Shown piece by piece: positions 44,876-57,052 of a DNA stretch of 64,000 bases. The first letter of the stretch is position 1. Each line of letters opens with the position of its first letter. Position numbers and translations under genes: made by a program. The notes below the pieces were generated by a model. It ran no database searches. It was not told the DNA's origin and was given only the letters and a program-made list of their open reading frames with translations. Source of the DNA: Diploptera punctata (Eukaryota > Arthropoda > Insecta > Blattodea > Blaberidae); contig JASPKZ010007294.1 in NCBI GenBank assembly GCA_030220185.1, positions 423,001 through 487,000 of the forward strand. Reading direction: 5' to 3'.

Positions 44876-46084
44876 AGATTGGAATAATAATACAAAGACC
44901 GAAATAACGGACTTATTTAGAAATAACTACGCCTATAGATAATATTATAACCATATTTTAAAGTAGATAACTTTATAAGTTAAATTTATAAATGTTGAGT
45001 GAACACTTGGCAATTAATAACTCGTTTTTGTCCTATTTCAGTTGAAGCAAGCTAATTTTCTTTTTTATGATTAGACATCATTATAGGCCTATCTCTTAAC
45101 ATCAGTGCAAGAACATTTTGACCTTTATTTTTTGTAGAGAAATCATTTTAATTGAGCAAAAAGTTCCATATCATCCCTATATGTCTATAAGACATCAAAT
45201 ATAGCCTACAACCGGCAGTGAAACTGAGGTGTCCGTATGGAGAATGAGTTATTCAGGGAGAGAAACTTGATTTAGACTTGAGAGAACTTTATGGGGTCAT
45301 AATATTTAAAATATCAAATTCTTATCTGTCTTTAGACGACATTTTGTCAAGAGGCCCGTGGAAATTTGCGAACTAGATATAGCGTTATTTTTCAAATTCC
45401 AAACACATTGTATTTAATTTTGAAGCAAAATTAATCCTGGATTTAATGTTTTTGCCTCAAAAAGAAAGGGAACACGAAATAACAAATGTTACTTTCATCC
45501 TTACTTAACTTAACATGTCTGTATCCAACAAGTTGCATAGTTCTACTGGGTTTATCACGCATTTTATATAGAATTTCATTAATTTTTATTTTAATATTAT
45601 CAAATGGTGAATATCATTAAATGAGTTCTAGTAATGAAATTCCAACTCAGCGTTTGCCTTGATAGGTGTGAAAAATCTAGAGAAACATATCAGGGTGTTG
45701 GCCCTAGTTGGTCTCTCTGACTATACTAGCTTTAAACGCATAGGGCCTAATATGAGATAACATGCGTGCTTAAAATTTCTTGATGTCGCGATATTGTTTT
45801 TACTGGAAATCTAGTTCAAGACTTCCACTTCTACTACTACAATTCTTATAAAGTAAAGAGGACATAGTAAGTTATATTAGTATCTACATGATAAATCTAA
45901 GTGGGCTGTTCTATAAACAATGATTATTTTACAGCTATAAAGCAACACGCAAAATGTTGGTTTTACAATATTTGTTAGCTTAGTGCATCATGTTAAACGT
46001 GGTTCCAGATCCAAGGTCATTCCTCTCATCTGATTTCTCTGAGTGTAAGTTGAGACATGTTCAATACATGTTGGTGACAAAAAC
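44876..46084. other. Nothing recognised
   Basis: AT-rich; no feature that I can support. Confidence 0.4.
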
Positions 46085-46402
46085 AAGATGGAAGCTGCAC
46101 CACGATAATGTGAGACCTCATATCGCAATTGTGTTGCTGGATATCTTGCAAAAATCAAAGTAAAGTGTGTCCCTGATCCTCCCCATTGTCCGGATTTAGC
46201 CACGTGTATTTCTTTTTCTATTCCCTAACCTGAAGAAATACCTACGCGGTATTTTCTTTCATCTATAGATGCAGTAGTGAAGTCTGCGGCGGGAGGTTTG
46301 AAAGATCTGCCAAAAATGGTTTCCAGCATGTCTTTGCAAACTGGGACAAGTGCATTGCATCCAAAGGAGACTAATTTGAGAAGGACTATCAAAATTTTAA
46401 AG
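46085..46402 (+). pseudogene. Mariner-like transposase C-terminal remnant
   Basis: Across three frames it reads WKLHHDNVRPHIAIVLLDIL (second catalytic Asp in HDN), then PHCPDLAT (third-aspartate block), then SAAGGLKDLPK and NGFQHVFANWDKCIASKGD. Stops and frameshifts are frequent. The N-terminal DNA-binding region and TIRs are not found. This family differs from the element at 14979-15750. Minus-strand frames over it are shadows. Confidence 0.82.
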
Positions 46403-47621
46403 ATGAGTAACGCTATGTTACCAAAAAATAATTATCATTATTTATACTACAGCCATTTTTATATATAAGAATGTAAAAAAAGTATCGAATTTTAGGTAGG
46501 AGTAACTTATCGTGATGGATCGCCCAATTTTCCTTCATATAGGCCCTATATGTAGCAGTTTTAAAATATAGACTGTTGAATGTGATATCCTTTATTAGTT
46601 TAGGTATTCTTCATCCGATTGAAGACTATTTAGGTTTTAGAATTATTTGATCACAATAAAAAATTGACATAGCCTATATTTGGATTATTCAGGAGATATC
46701 GAATATCACTGGATTTATAAAAAATGGATAAACATAAAAATTCAATAACATCACATTTCTATAACATCAAAGTATGACTACGCTCCGGCAGATTTTATCT
46801 CCAGAAAAAAATAACGGTAATCAATTTATTGGAGGCTGAATGAACACTAGTGCCAGTCTAATCAGGAATGGGTGAAGAAATGTCTCCTCACCTCGAGATA
46901 GAATCTGTGCTAACTAGTGAGGTGTCTTGCCACCTGATCTACAGCCCCAGAACTTACTAACTAGTATAATTCGACCAACTAATTTGTTGTTTCCTGTAAT
47001 TTTACATTTCGTTACGCCCGTAGAATTCGTATTTTTTTAGTAATTATTGTCTCTTGTTCTACGTTAACATATAGTTACACCAACCATCTTATATTTTAAT
47101 TCCCATTATAGTTTTTATGCTTTTGATTTTCTGTTTTGATTTTGACATGTAATTTCTTAAGTTAATTATGCAGTGTCACTTCTCACAAATAAGTGAACGT
47201 AAATTAATTATTAAATTTAATTAGTTTTCTGAATAATGATATAATCCCTCCAGTACAAAAAAGTGTCATGTCATCAGGTGAGAGAGTCAAGGAGGCTTCA
47301 GGTGTCTTCTTCTACAGTTTGGTATATTAATTTTGGAATAAGGAAAGCGACAGGTGAAGTATTTGTTAGTGATGGGGCAAATTGAAATGAATTTAGAAAG
47401 TTAGTGTATGACACGAGGAAGGATATATCGACAGGCTGTGACCCAGTTTTTGTCTTGGTGCAACACAATGCAGTATGTAATTTTTAATACCAAACCGCAT
47501 TTCTGACAGTGACAAACAGACTGATCTTTCATATGCATAACACGTGCTGATACTTGCTGTGCTGGTCGACTCATCTTCCATTCGCCTTCCCCTACCTTAC
47601 AGCCAAATTAGAATAGAACAG
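46403..47621. other. Mostly unrecognised
   Basis: A reverse tRNA-like patch near 46895-46950 (ACCTCGAGATAGAATC ... CACCTGATCTACAG) could be an old SINE head. Otherwise nothing. Confidence 0.4.
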
Positions 47622-47632
47622 AACAAATTATC

Positions 47633-47981
47633 GAACCGATTGAGGGTCTTTCCACTTTTCAGCGGTTGCCCTTTTACCAGCCGGCTGCTGGCCCTTCACA
47701 TCCACATGTGTCAATCACAGAGGTAGATGATCAACAGCCAGTGTAAGGGTGACATGTGGTTAGCATGTCGAGTCTCCCAGCTGTTATAGCTGGTTCCTCA
47801 ACCTGGAGCCGCTACTTATTGTAGCTAACCAATTGCCTCACGATGCTGGGTGGGCACCGGTCCCATACTGGCCGAAATACCATGAGAAAATTTCTTCCCC
47901 CATGGAGACTCGAACCAGCGCAAGTCCCATAGCTCTGCGCCAAGGCTTCCTACCTTAACCGCTCGGCTACGGCGCGGGACT
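47633..47981 (-). mobile_element. SINE B, full length, 11-bp TSD
   Basis: Complete B structure with head GCCGTAGCCGAGCGGTTAAG on the minus strand and 3' end near 47640. AACAAATTATC lies at 47622-47632 and 47982-47992. Very similar to 50390-50733, so probably from a young subfamily. Confidence 0.95.
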
Positions 47982-47992
47982 AACAAATTATC

Positions 47993-49016
47993 AAGTTCCT
48001 ATTTATATCAGAAATTCTACAGCTATTGGTGTTTTACTGTGCCAATGGTCCGCAGATTTCTGTCCTGTGTATCATCAGGCCTCCATTCTCTTGTCATTCT
48101 TTATATTACCTCATCTTTCCAACTTTTTTGTTGAAACTTACTTTGTCTTTCCCAAAGTTGCCATGGCTGAATTAATTTTCTTTCTTGTTATCATAGATGT
48201 CCTAACCATTAGATACTCCTGTTTTCAATCTTTGTTAGTAGGTTTGTTCTACAAACATTTTTTTACGTAATATCTAAATTTCTTATTTGGCCCAATCTCG
48301 AAATTCCAGCACTTATCGCAGACTGCTAACATTATTTTTGTTCATTGCTGATTCATTACCCGTGTTTGACTAAATAGCATATTGTTTAACATACGATCTG
48401 TAAGTTAATGCTATTTATTTTTGTTCATTTGCCTAATTTAAATGATTTAATCATGCAAAAAATACGTTTGACCTCGATGTGGTCCAGTCCTCAGACTCAG
48501 CAGGCCTGAGTTGACACCAGAGCTCATAAACTGACTCGGCTAACGTTTCCCTGCTCTTTTTTTTCGAATATTTAATGGTATTAGAAACTCTCTGTCCCTG
48601 TAAATTTTGGGTGGTATGAAGGATCTACCTATAAAGGAAGAGGTACAGAGAGAGAGACATTATTGTCATTTTAGCATGAGTAGCTCATTTTGATAAAATA
48701 AATTATTGTTTTAATATTATACTTGTTTTAAATACCTCATTTGCTAAGCACTATGAGGCGAAAAAAAGTTAAGTAAAATAAGACAAATAACTTTGTTACA
48801 TTGGAATGACTCATAAGTTATCATACTTGCTCAATATGTAGCATATCTACATTTAATTTTACGCACTATTTAGTAATGTAATAGTTTAGTTGATTACAAG
48901 CACAGAATTAAAATGCTGTCATTATTTTGTATGCTGAAGTTGTGCGAGCTCTGTAGTATAAGTTACATGGAGGACGCAGATAATAAAAAATTAAACTAAA
49001 TGAAGATCTATTAAGT

Positions 49017-49020
<4 letters not shown>
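47993..49020. other. AT-rich sequence, nothing assigned
   Basis: A short GC-richer segment at 48470-48560 (CCTGAGTTGACACCAGAGC) may be a SINE relic. No coding feature. Confidence 0.4.
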
Positions 49021-49058
<38 letters not shown>

Positions 49059-49125
49059 CTTTATTTTAGCTGGCAGAGTTAAGGTCACAAGGCTTTCTCC
49101 TCCACTCAACCACCGAATAGTAAAA
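49021..49125 (-). repeat. Repeat G copy with (AAT)n tail
   Basis: (AAT)n at 49021-49056, then GCTTTATTTTAGCTGGCAGA and CTTTCTCCTCCACTCAACCA. The latter two are the reverse complement of the block at 55-110. This is a second copy of the retroelement 3' end at the window start. Confidence 0.75.
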
Positions 49126-49692
49126 TTATACAAATATTGCGTACTTATTACTGTACAATTTAAAAATATAGACTAAACAAAAGACAATGGGGATGTGGTC
49201 TAATATTAGCTAATACTAACAAAACATGGAATAGGATAAAATTAAAATAATATAAAATTAAATTAAATAAGTGAAGCATACTATATAAATATTTATAGGT
49301 ATAGGTCTATACAAAATGCTGAATAAAGTTGTACTGCAATTGATTGATTTAAAATTCATTTTCCGAAATTCTCGCCCTTCAGCGGAAAGTTGAGTTTGAA
49401 ATCGGATATTTACTTCATGTTTACTATAGTCCTATTAAAATGGTTTCGTAAATATTCTAAATATGATTTTAGAATTCGTAAATAATCTGGAATATATTTT
49501 ACACGAATATAAAAAAGTACTATTTTTAGTAAAGGTAGTTACTTTTAGTATAGGCCTATTGTTGTGAATTTCAAAAAGACTAGACATTTCTCTAGTCAGT
49601 TTAGAAATTCAAAATATTCAACAGAATATTCAGTTATAATATTATAAATGATTGGTTTCTTTAACTTGAAATAGCGCAGTCGTGTTTATTAT
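49126..49692. other. AT-rich sequence, nothing recognised
   Basis: No supported feature. Confidence 0.4.
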
Positions 49693-49694
49693 TA

Positions 49695-49862
49695 TCGCCT
49701 CACTATGTTAGTTGTCCAGCGGCTCGCTTTGTTTTCCCGCAGCTGTTATATATATAATTAAATACAAGATGGCGACTACCGCGACTATAATAATACCGCA
49801 TGTTAAGCGTTGTCGCGCGGCACCCGCTTTTATTTAAACGGACAACCATCATAGTGAGGCGA
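49695..49862. mobile_element. Small TA-flanked MITE, 168 bp
   Basis: Ends TCGCCTCACTATGTTAGTTG and its near-perfect inverse CAACCATCATAGTGAGGCGA are flanked by TA (49693-49694 and 49863-49864). The core is CpG-rich and includes TATATATAATTAAATACAAG followed by ATGGCGACTACCGCG, which looks promoter-like. Because it is a palindromic mobile unit I do not call a promoter. TIR arms are about 23 bp with two mismatches. Confidence 0.82.
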
Positions 49863-49864
49863 TA

Positions 49865-50377
49865 TACACTAAGTTATATATTAATATATTATCCAATCAG
49901 AGATGATATTTTGGTCATGTGCTTGTTGAAAGAAGTGGTACCTTCTTGCAACATGGACGACATGCCTGCAGGACGCACGTCCCACAACTACATAAATTTC
50001 TGTTAGGAAAATATTTCGCACTCCCTATAAAGAGGTAAAGTCAAATTTTTTGAAGCGATAAAATATCATATTTAGTTTATTTAGGAAATTACATTCATTT
50101 AATATTTAGACCTAACAGTTACGCGGAGAGTAAAGTTCAGATTTACCCGCGAACGAATAAGTTTCATAATAAGAAGAAAAGTTGGGAATAAAGTAACTAA
50201 TGTTGTATAGGCTAGTTAATTTCGAACTAAAAATTTGTACAACTATAATATAAATAATTATTTAAATTATTTAAATGGCGCCCTATCAAATTTCCCTACG
50301 TCCTCCCTGAAGAAAGTCAATAGTGTTCCACCGAGCTAAGTCTTTATCGCATCTCATCCAGAACCAACAAACATTTC
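49865..50377. other. Nothing recognised
   Basis: AT-rich with short CpG-containing stretches; no supported feature. Confidence 0.4.
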
Positions 50378-50389
50378 AGCTTTTAGTTT

Positions 50390-50733
50390 TTCACTCCTGG
50401 CGCGACAGGCCTACAAGGCCCTTAGCCTATCAGCCGGCTGCTGGCCTCACATCCACATGTGTCAATCACAGAGGTAGATGATAATCAGTCAGTGAAGGGG
50501 TGACATATGGTCAGCATGTCGAATCCGCCAGCCGTTATAGCTGGTTTTCTCAACCTACAGTCGCTACTTATTGTAGCTACCCAAATACATCACGATGCTG
50601 GGTGGGCACCGGTCCCATACTGGCCGAAATACCATGAGAAAATTTCTCCCCCCATGGAGACTCGAACCAGCGCAAGTCCCGTAGCTCTACGCCAAGGCTT
50701 CCTGCCTTAACCACTCCGCTACGGCGCGGGACT
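50390..50733 (-). mobile_element. SINE B, full length, 12-bp TSD
   Basis: Complete head (GCCGTAGCGGAGTGGTTAAG on the minus strand, B-box GGTTCGAGTCTCC), body and end. AGCTTTTAGTTT lies at 50378-50389 and 50734-50745. Frames in it are not genes. Confidence 0.95.
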
Positions 50734-50745
50734 AGCTTTTAGTTT

Positions 50746-51239
50746 GGCCCTTACTAATTGTACAGGCAGGGCATAGTACAATCTTTGTGAGAGGAATCGC
50801 AAGTTCTCTCTTATTAACTCGTGAATCAAACAGCTCAGGCGGGAGATGGATGAATTAAGATTTTTTCTACGCATTCGAGTCCAGAGTGCAGAAAACCATC
50901 ATATTAAGGTAGGCTGAAGCGTAGAGCCAATCTCCGTATCTTCTGCTCGTCCCAATGTCTAAGAATGTATGAATCCTTGTCACCGACCATTTTACGTTTT
51001 TTAAACTAATTAACTCATATTATTCGTGGAACATACAGAGTAATTACCTCTTTCTTCCTCTAGAAATGGCGTATGAACCCATTAGCTTGACTTAGATTAA
51101 TTTTCCTTTTTAAAATACATTTTAGTGTACGATGCACAACAATTTTTGATATTCTAAATTAGACAAAATGCTATAAACAAATCTATTCCTGACGGTTTCG
51201 TAATTAAGGTTTTGAAAACGTTTCTTTTGTCATCCATTA
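50746..51239. other. Nothing recognised
   Basis: No supported feature. Confidence 0.4.
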
Positions 51240-51595
51240 CCCGTACATGTGGGGCAAGGGAGCTCCCTTTCGGGAATTACTTAATCAATCTAATTTAGTT
51301 CATTATTTTTCCACAGATATGAGCGAATGGCAAGTGGTTAGCTCATCGTCTCAATGAGACATCTATTAGGCAACTAAGGAACTATTTGGAAGGTAAATAC
51401 AGATTAAATTTTGCCCACATGCTCTGAAATAGACCTCAGATTCTTTTACGAAACAAAGAAATATTCTGCCTCGGGATCCACGGCCTGAAGACTCTTCCTT
51501 CGATTTTTAAACTCTAAAAAAAATTGATATCGGCCGGATTTGAACCCGCAACTCTCGAGACCAGGAACTTAACCCTTAGAGCACCGAGGCCATTC
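51240..51595 (-). mobile_element. SINE E copy 3
   Basis: The best preserved E copy. CTCCCTTTCGGGAATTACTT, CAAGTGGTTAGCTCATCG and ATTAGGCAACTAAGGAAC are the body. GGCCGGATTTGAACCCGCA (B-box in reverse) and TTAGAGCACCGAGGCC (A-box side) are the head. Confidence 0.75.
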
Positions 51596-52435
51596 TACCT
51601 GCACTATAAAGTAAAATTATCTCAATTTTAGTGTTAAGAGGCTCTCGCATTTAGGAAAATCAAAAGGAATGGAAGGTATACCATAGCCTTCCTTAGTTAT
51701 AATTTTAACAAATTTATACATCCTGTAGTAAGACTACCCGCATAAAAAAGCACAAATGTGTTACAGTTTGAGTTGAGAGAGCTCAATTCGTCTTCCGAGT
51801 TAAGAGCATTAAAACAGAGAACGGCCAGTGGAAAACCCTAGGCCTACTTAGACAATATAGTATTATCCAAGAATATATTGTTATCGTGAAGCGTTGCGTT
51901 TTATTGGAATTGCTGTGGTTAACCATTTACTGAATTGTTAACTGAAGTAAAAGCAAGGTTTGTAGACTCAGAGCAAAGAGAGGTTTTTCAAGATTAAATT
52001 AGGAGCAAATAGTCATGAAATGATGTCTGCTGAGTCGCTTAACAAAAGTAAAGTCATGCCCGACACACAAGCTGTATACGTTTGAAAGTCGGTCGGTTTG
52101 GATGCAATGGCATGTTGTCATGTTGTAACACACGCCATTGACTAGCAATTGTGTTTGTTACCATAGTGACCACCCGGTGATTTTTACAGCAGTCCTGTCA
52201 TATTGTGTCAATGCTCACTTATATCTTTTCTTTTCCAGTTTCGCTTTTTTCCTCACCCCTCCACTATATATTTCTCGTTCGCTCTTCTTTCTACCTGCCG
52301 GTACTTCATCAACAGACTGCCTAATTCAAATTTGTTCTAAAAGTGAATTATGTTAAATTGCCTTTGATATTTCCAATCGTATATCAACTACCGGTAGGCC
52401 TATATAACATTTGAGTAAGCTAATTTACAGGTATA
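51596..52435. other. Nothing recognised
   Basis: AT-rich with no supported feature. Confidence 0.4.
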
Positions 52436-52700
52436 CTTTTTTTTGTCTAATGCCACCAGGTTGTCTTTTATGACATTTCTGACTTTCTCCCCTGGCATTG
52501 GCGGTAATCCCTTTCTTAGGTTGGACACCTGGAAGGCGGAGTTACGTTACCCCGATGATGTGATGGGTGATAAATGATAATGAAGCCCAAGGAGAGTTCT
52601 TAACCTAAACTTAACCTAAATTCCAGACCGTGGGAAACCACCCTTTAAGAAAAAATTCCTATGGTCTGACCGGAAATTGAACCCGGGACCTCATGAACAG
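52436..52700 (-). mobile_element. SINE with type 2 tail on a different head
   Basis: The left part is a clear type 2 tail (TTGTCTTTTATGACATTTCT, CCCCGATGATGTGATGGGTG). The part where the A body would be is instead TCCAGACCGTGGGAAACC..., with a B-box-like GGAAATTGAACCCGGGACC. The tail is therefore shared between SINE families. Confidence 0.65.
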
Positions 52701-53448
52701 TAGTCTTTCTTTATACTGTTCTTTCTAGTATAAACATTACTAGCGAACCATATAGAATTGTATTCATAATACATTATTATTATTAAATACCGTAAGCTTC
52801 GAAATTAATTAAATAAACATTATAATGGGCGCTTATTAATACTATAAGTTAGTATAGAGGAATGTATGTTCTGAAAAGACGGTGAAGAAATTATAATTAG
52901 CATTTGCCTCAAATAATACGAACATCGAAAAGAACGTCCTTGGTATTTAACCCGATACATTCCGAATTCTTTACAGTAGTAATGTGCGTATTAAAATTAC
53001 ATAATTGGAATGTTTGGGATAATTTCTGTGTCTAAACATATAAACAAATAAGTAATTATATTCATAATATGATTTTATAGGTTTACACGGTTTATATATG
53101 TGTGTATATGTACGTATGGGAGGAAACAATGAAATAACTTGGTCGGGAACCAATCTTCCATTTTATATAGAATAATCAAAACAACTTACCATTAAATTAA
53201 CTCTTAAAAAATTCAAAATTATTAAAATAAGCAAAATAAGGATTGCATCTCAAACCTAAGCGGATGAGATCCTCTAGGATCTCAAAAACAATGCGACACT
53301 ACCATCCCCCATGGGAAGATATCTCTGGAAAAAGCAATGGAAGGAAAATTCCTCCTGTATGAAATTGTAACAAGCCATTCCGGCCTAACACTTGTACAGT
53401 ATGGACGATGATATATATGTGTGTGTGTGTGTATGCGTGTATAGTCTG

Positions 53449-53502
<54 letters not shown>

Positions 53503-53775
53503 GAGTCTATACAAACATATGCATCGTACATAGGCTTACGTAAGCCTACACTATCTGCGGTCACATGTTAGGCCTAAGTCGAAAAAAATGGCCAAAATTA
53601 TTTAGCTGTGCCGTCAAATGTTATATACGCTGAAAAAGTTTATAACTAAGGTCTCTAATTCACATTAGAGTATGAAAAAGCGATTAATGAAATTGCACAA
53701 TATTATTCTTGTCCTAGTATTGAACTTGTGTGTGAGCGATTCAGAGAAGGTCTGAAAGTCAGAGCCAACAGTTTT
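52701..53775. other. AT-rich sequence with simple repeats
   Basis: A (GT)n run lies at 53417-53433, followed by the GA repeat. No gene or transposon recognised. Confidence 0.4.
53452..53495. repeat. (GA)n microsatellite
   Basis: About 44 bp of GA repeat. The Ser-Leu-rich minus-strand frame across it is an artefact. Confidence 0.93.
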
Positions 53776-53779
53776 ACAT

Positions 53780-53825
<46 letters not shown>
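53776..53825. repeat. (TG)n-(TA)n microsatellite
   Basis: A short TG repeat passes into (TA)n, directly abutting a SINE tail fragment. Confidence 0.92.
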
Positions 53826-53828
<3 letters not shown>

Positions 53829-53940
53829 ATAGCAATTCTGCCCGAGGGCAGGTCTTTCACTGCAATCATAGCATTTTCATGCTATGCTTTGCAGCTTTAA
53901 TAGGGAATTATAGGTGTGGTAGCTTCTCGTTGCTTTCCAC
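53826..53940 (-). mobile_element. SINE A type 1 tail fragment
   Basis: ATCCATAGCAATTCTGCCCG through GGTAGCTTCTCGTTGCTTTC is the type 1 tail only. The body and head are replaced by another (TA)n run at 53941. Confidence 0.88.
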
Positions 53941-54736
53941 AATATATATATATAGGCCTATATATAGTCCTAGATAAATTGATAATGTTCAATGTAGGCC
54001 TAGGTTAGGTAGAGACTAGTTAAAATTTGAGATTCGACAATTTTATACTTAACAGTTATAGGCCTAAAAATAATAGAAAACCAGAGTGAGAATTGTTTCA
54101 ATTTATTTTATATATATTTTTAGGTAAATTATTGATATTAACCCACATTCAAATGTCATTTGTTTTAACAAATGAGGATAGGCCTATGTAAACCAGGAAA
54201 ATTAATAAACCACACTAAATATAGACAGCTTATATCTATTGAAAAAATATATTTCTTGCCATATTGAGATTGTTAATATAGCTCTATTGGTTCAAACGTT
54301 TCTTAATTTAAAATGTTACACTTTAATAATTTCAAATAATGGAGAGAATGTTCAGACTTAATTCTCGATTAAATGGGATCACTTATTGCTGTAATTTATC
54401 CAATTTAAATATTGAAATGTAGCAGGTGTTCTATCTTCTTTGTCTTAGTGTTGCTCCTCCTTACCTTCCTAATTAGAAATTGGTTTGTGTCTCATGTAAA
54501 CTTGTATCACTCAAGTTACTGCTGCTGTTTATATAAAAGTAGGCCTTTTCTGTTTTATCCAAGTTTCATTCTTAATACGTTCCACAAATCTGAGAAATAT
54601 AGTTTGCTTTTCAAGTAACTTATCAAATTATGCAATAATTCTTATCAAAAAGTGAAAGTATTCCATTATAGACCCATAAATAATTGTTGTATATAGACTA
54701 TTGAAATTATTAAAATAAATGAATTGCGGGCTTAAA

Positions 54737-54774
<38 letters not shown>

Positions 54775-54904
54775 TTATTCAGTACTGTCTACTCGACTCA
54801 TGTAGATGAATCTACCATCATTCACTAATATTAAAGTCGAAACAGACTAAAATTATACATAAAATAGAATCAAATGTGAATATTTGGCCCCATAAGGAAT
54901 GAGA
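53941..54904. other. AT-rich sequence, (TA)n, AGGCCTA cluster
   Basis: (TA)n lies at 53941-53953 and 54739-54771. AGGCCTA-type motifs recur near 53956, 53997, 54059 and 54180. No gene recognised. Confidence 0.45.
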
Positions 54905-55008
54905 AGTCCCCGGTTGCCGAGTGACCTTATTGCAGAGCAACGGAACAAGCATTAGTTCGAGTTCCTATGGGGACAAATTTCGGACAATATGGGATTAGTG
55001 TCCACCTA

Positions 55009-56517
55009 CACTGCTCAAAAAAATTAGGGGATATTGTAGAATAACCTATTAAGACTATGTTTTTAGGAACAGTATTAGATGCAATCACTTTCTATTACTC
55101 CAAAAGAATGTCAACAAGAGTTTGAAGTCATTACGTAACCTCTGTACCACACCAGATGTCAAAGAGATCTTGATTAGGAATATGGCAAACAAACAAAGCA
55201 ACATTAACATGGGTGAAAATGTTTCTTTAGTATGGTGTATGGTCTCCTCGAACGGCCAGCACTGCCTCACACCTGTATGGCATTGATGCAATGAGGTTAG
55301 CAATAAGTTCTTGGGGGATACGTGGCCACTTTTCCATAAGAGCAATGTGCAGCTCTGGAACAGTTGTGGGAGGTGCTGGTCTGCCTGCAATGCACCTGCC
55401 TAATGAATCCCACACATGCTCAATCGGATTTAAGTCCGGGGAGGAAGCTGGCCATTGCATACGCTCGATACCCTCCACTTCCAGCATGTCGTCCACCAAG
55501 CCAGCTCTGTGGGGTCGTGCATTATCGTCCATAAAAATAAAAGAATCACCTATGGCATCAGCATAAGGCACGACAAAAGGTCGGAGAATCTCATCTCTAT
55601 ACTTTACCGCAGTCAAAGTACCACCTTGGATAACGTAGAGGTCCGTACGTCCACCACTACTGACTCCTGCCAACACCATCAATCCACCGCCACCATATGG
55701 GGATCTTTCACGTACAATAGCTGGATTGTTTCGTGTCCCTTTTTCTCTCCAGATGAATACACGCCGACTATCACATTCCATGTTGAATCGTGACTCATCA
55801 GAAAAAAGAACTGATCTCCAATCAGCATGCCTCCACCCACGATGTTCCTCCGCCCAGTTTCTGCGATCTCTACGGTGTTGTGGAGTTAACCTGGTACACA
55901 CCATGGGCCTACGGGCATAGAGACCACTTCCATGCAGTCGATTAGGGACAGTTTGACTTGACACCCTGCGTCCTGTTGCTGTTTGAAGTGTATTCCGCAG
56001 TTGAGTTGCATTCTGCTGTCTATTCCGACGGGCTGTTAACAAGAGGTAACGGTCATCCCTTGCTGTTGTTGCCCTTGGTCGACCTTGTCCGGCTCTTCTG
56101 TGAACAGTATGTTCTTTGAAAATGATTCCAAAGACTGGAAATCACGCTTTGAGACACCCCAATGGCTTGTGCCACCTCTTGTTGTGTCTGTCCAGCTTCC
56201 ATTCTTCCTATGACCCTCCAAGCCATTGGTTCAGGTAAATCACGTTGTCGAGGCATCACTGTCCCTAAGGCAAGTCATTCACTAACTGAAAAGTGGACTG
56301 GATTTAAAAACAGCAACAAAACATTCACCCCCACACCACCCTTTCACATCAACAGTACAGACACTGCCCTCTGGTGTGGGACCGAGGTTACGTAACAACT
56401 TCAAACTCTTATTTACATTATCTTGGAGTAATAGAAAGTGATTGCATCTAATACTATTCCTAAATACATAGTCTTAATAGGTTATTCTACAAAATCCCCT
56501 AATTTTTTTGAGCAGTG
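55009..56517 (-). mobile_element. Tc1-like transposon, complete with TIRs
   Basis: Both ends are CACTGCTCAAAAAAATTAGG read inwards. Inverted repeats extend about 152 bp (55009-55160 and 56366-56517) with few differences. TA is duplicated at 55007-55008 and 56518-56519. The 1509-bp length and a single transposase gene fit a full-length Tc1-like element, disabled by one frameshift. Low TIR divergence argues for recent activity relative to the SINE B it entered. Confidence 0.96.
55227..56259 (-). pseudogene. Tc1-like transposase (DD34E), one frameshift
   Basis: Translation starts at 56259 with MMPRQRDLPEPMAWRVIGRM. The paired-type helix-turn-helix (GQTQQEVAQAIGVSQSVISS) follows, to FQRT. An indel near 56110 then shifts the frame, and the GRPR hook-type linker lies in the new frame. 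From 56042 the 271-codon C-terminal part is open to its natural stop. It carries Asp82 (FSDESRF), Asp173 (MDDNARPHRA) and Glu208 (SSPDLNPIEHVWD), with 34 residues between the last two. All three catalytic residues are therefore present. The enzyme would cut and paste DNA at TA; the shift makes this copy non-functional unless corrected by frameshifting. Confidence 0.95.
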
Positions 56518-56689
56518 TACAATAAGTATTGGCTCAAAGTTAAGATAACCTGCTGTAACAGGTGGGAAACTCGATATGCTGACCAAATGTCACCTATATA
56601 CGTTTGGATGTTTATTCATCTTTGTAAATTTCATACGTGGCTGGTAGACCAAGAGTCTTCTAAGTCTGTCGAGCCATGGAGTTTTAATG

Positions 56690-56985
56690 GATGAGAGTGG
56701 AGAATTGAATACGTTTCAGAACGAAGATCTCCATAATTTATAGAATTCTCCTTATATCGTCAGGGTTATTAAGTCCAGGAGCTGGATGTGGGCACGTCAC
56801 GTAGCTCGAACAGTCCAGTGTGAAAATGGTTTCAATTTTTTTATTGGAAACCCCTTGGGTAAAATACCATTAGGAAGGCCTAAGCTTAGGTGGGAGGATA
56901 ATATTCGTATAGAACTTAGATAACTGAGTATCGGAAATATGATCTGGAATCAATTTGCTGAGGATAGGGATTAGTGGACGGTCTT
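56690..56985 (+). mobile_element. LINE 3'-end fragment, eroded
   Basis: Out-of-frame blocks GGGCACGTCACGTAGCTCGA, TTAGGAAGGCCTAAGCTTAG, GGTGGGAGGATAATATTCG and GAGGATAGGGATTAGTGG follow the order of the (TTAG)n LINE C-terminus. The last 3' bases are missing. Confidence 0.75.
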
Positions 56986-57052
56986 ACACTGCTGATATTG
57001 AATTAATGGTCTATAGGCTAATAATATTAATTATGTCTAGAATTGTTATAAG

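Larger units (their letters stand above)
54905..56690 (+). mobile_element. SINE B split by a Tc1 element
   Basis: The 5' part (54905-55008) has a mutated head (GGTTGCCGAGTGACC, B-box GTTCGAGTTCC) and reaches TTAGTGTCCACCTA. The 3' part (56518-56690) resumes at CAATAAGTATTGGCTCAAAG and ends TGTCGAGCCATGGAG. Removing 55009-56519 restores a continuous B copy, with one TA retained. Confidence 0.88.

Noticed and set aside
55291..55566. Plus-strand frames over the Tc1 element
   Set aside because: Shadows of the minus-strand transposase gene.
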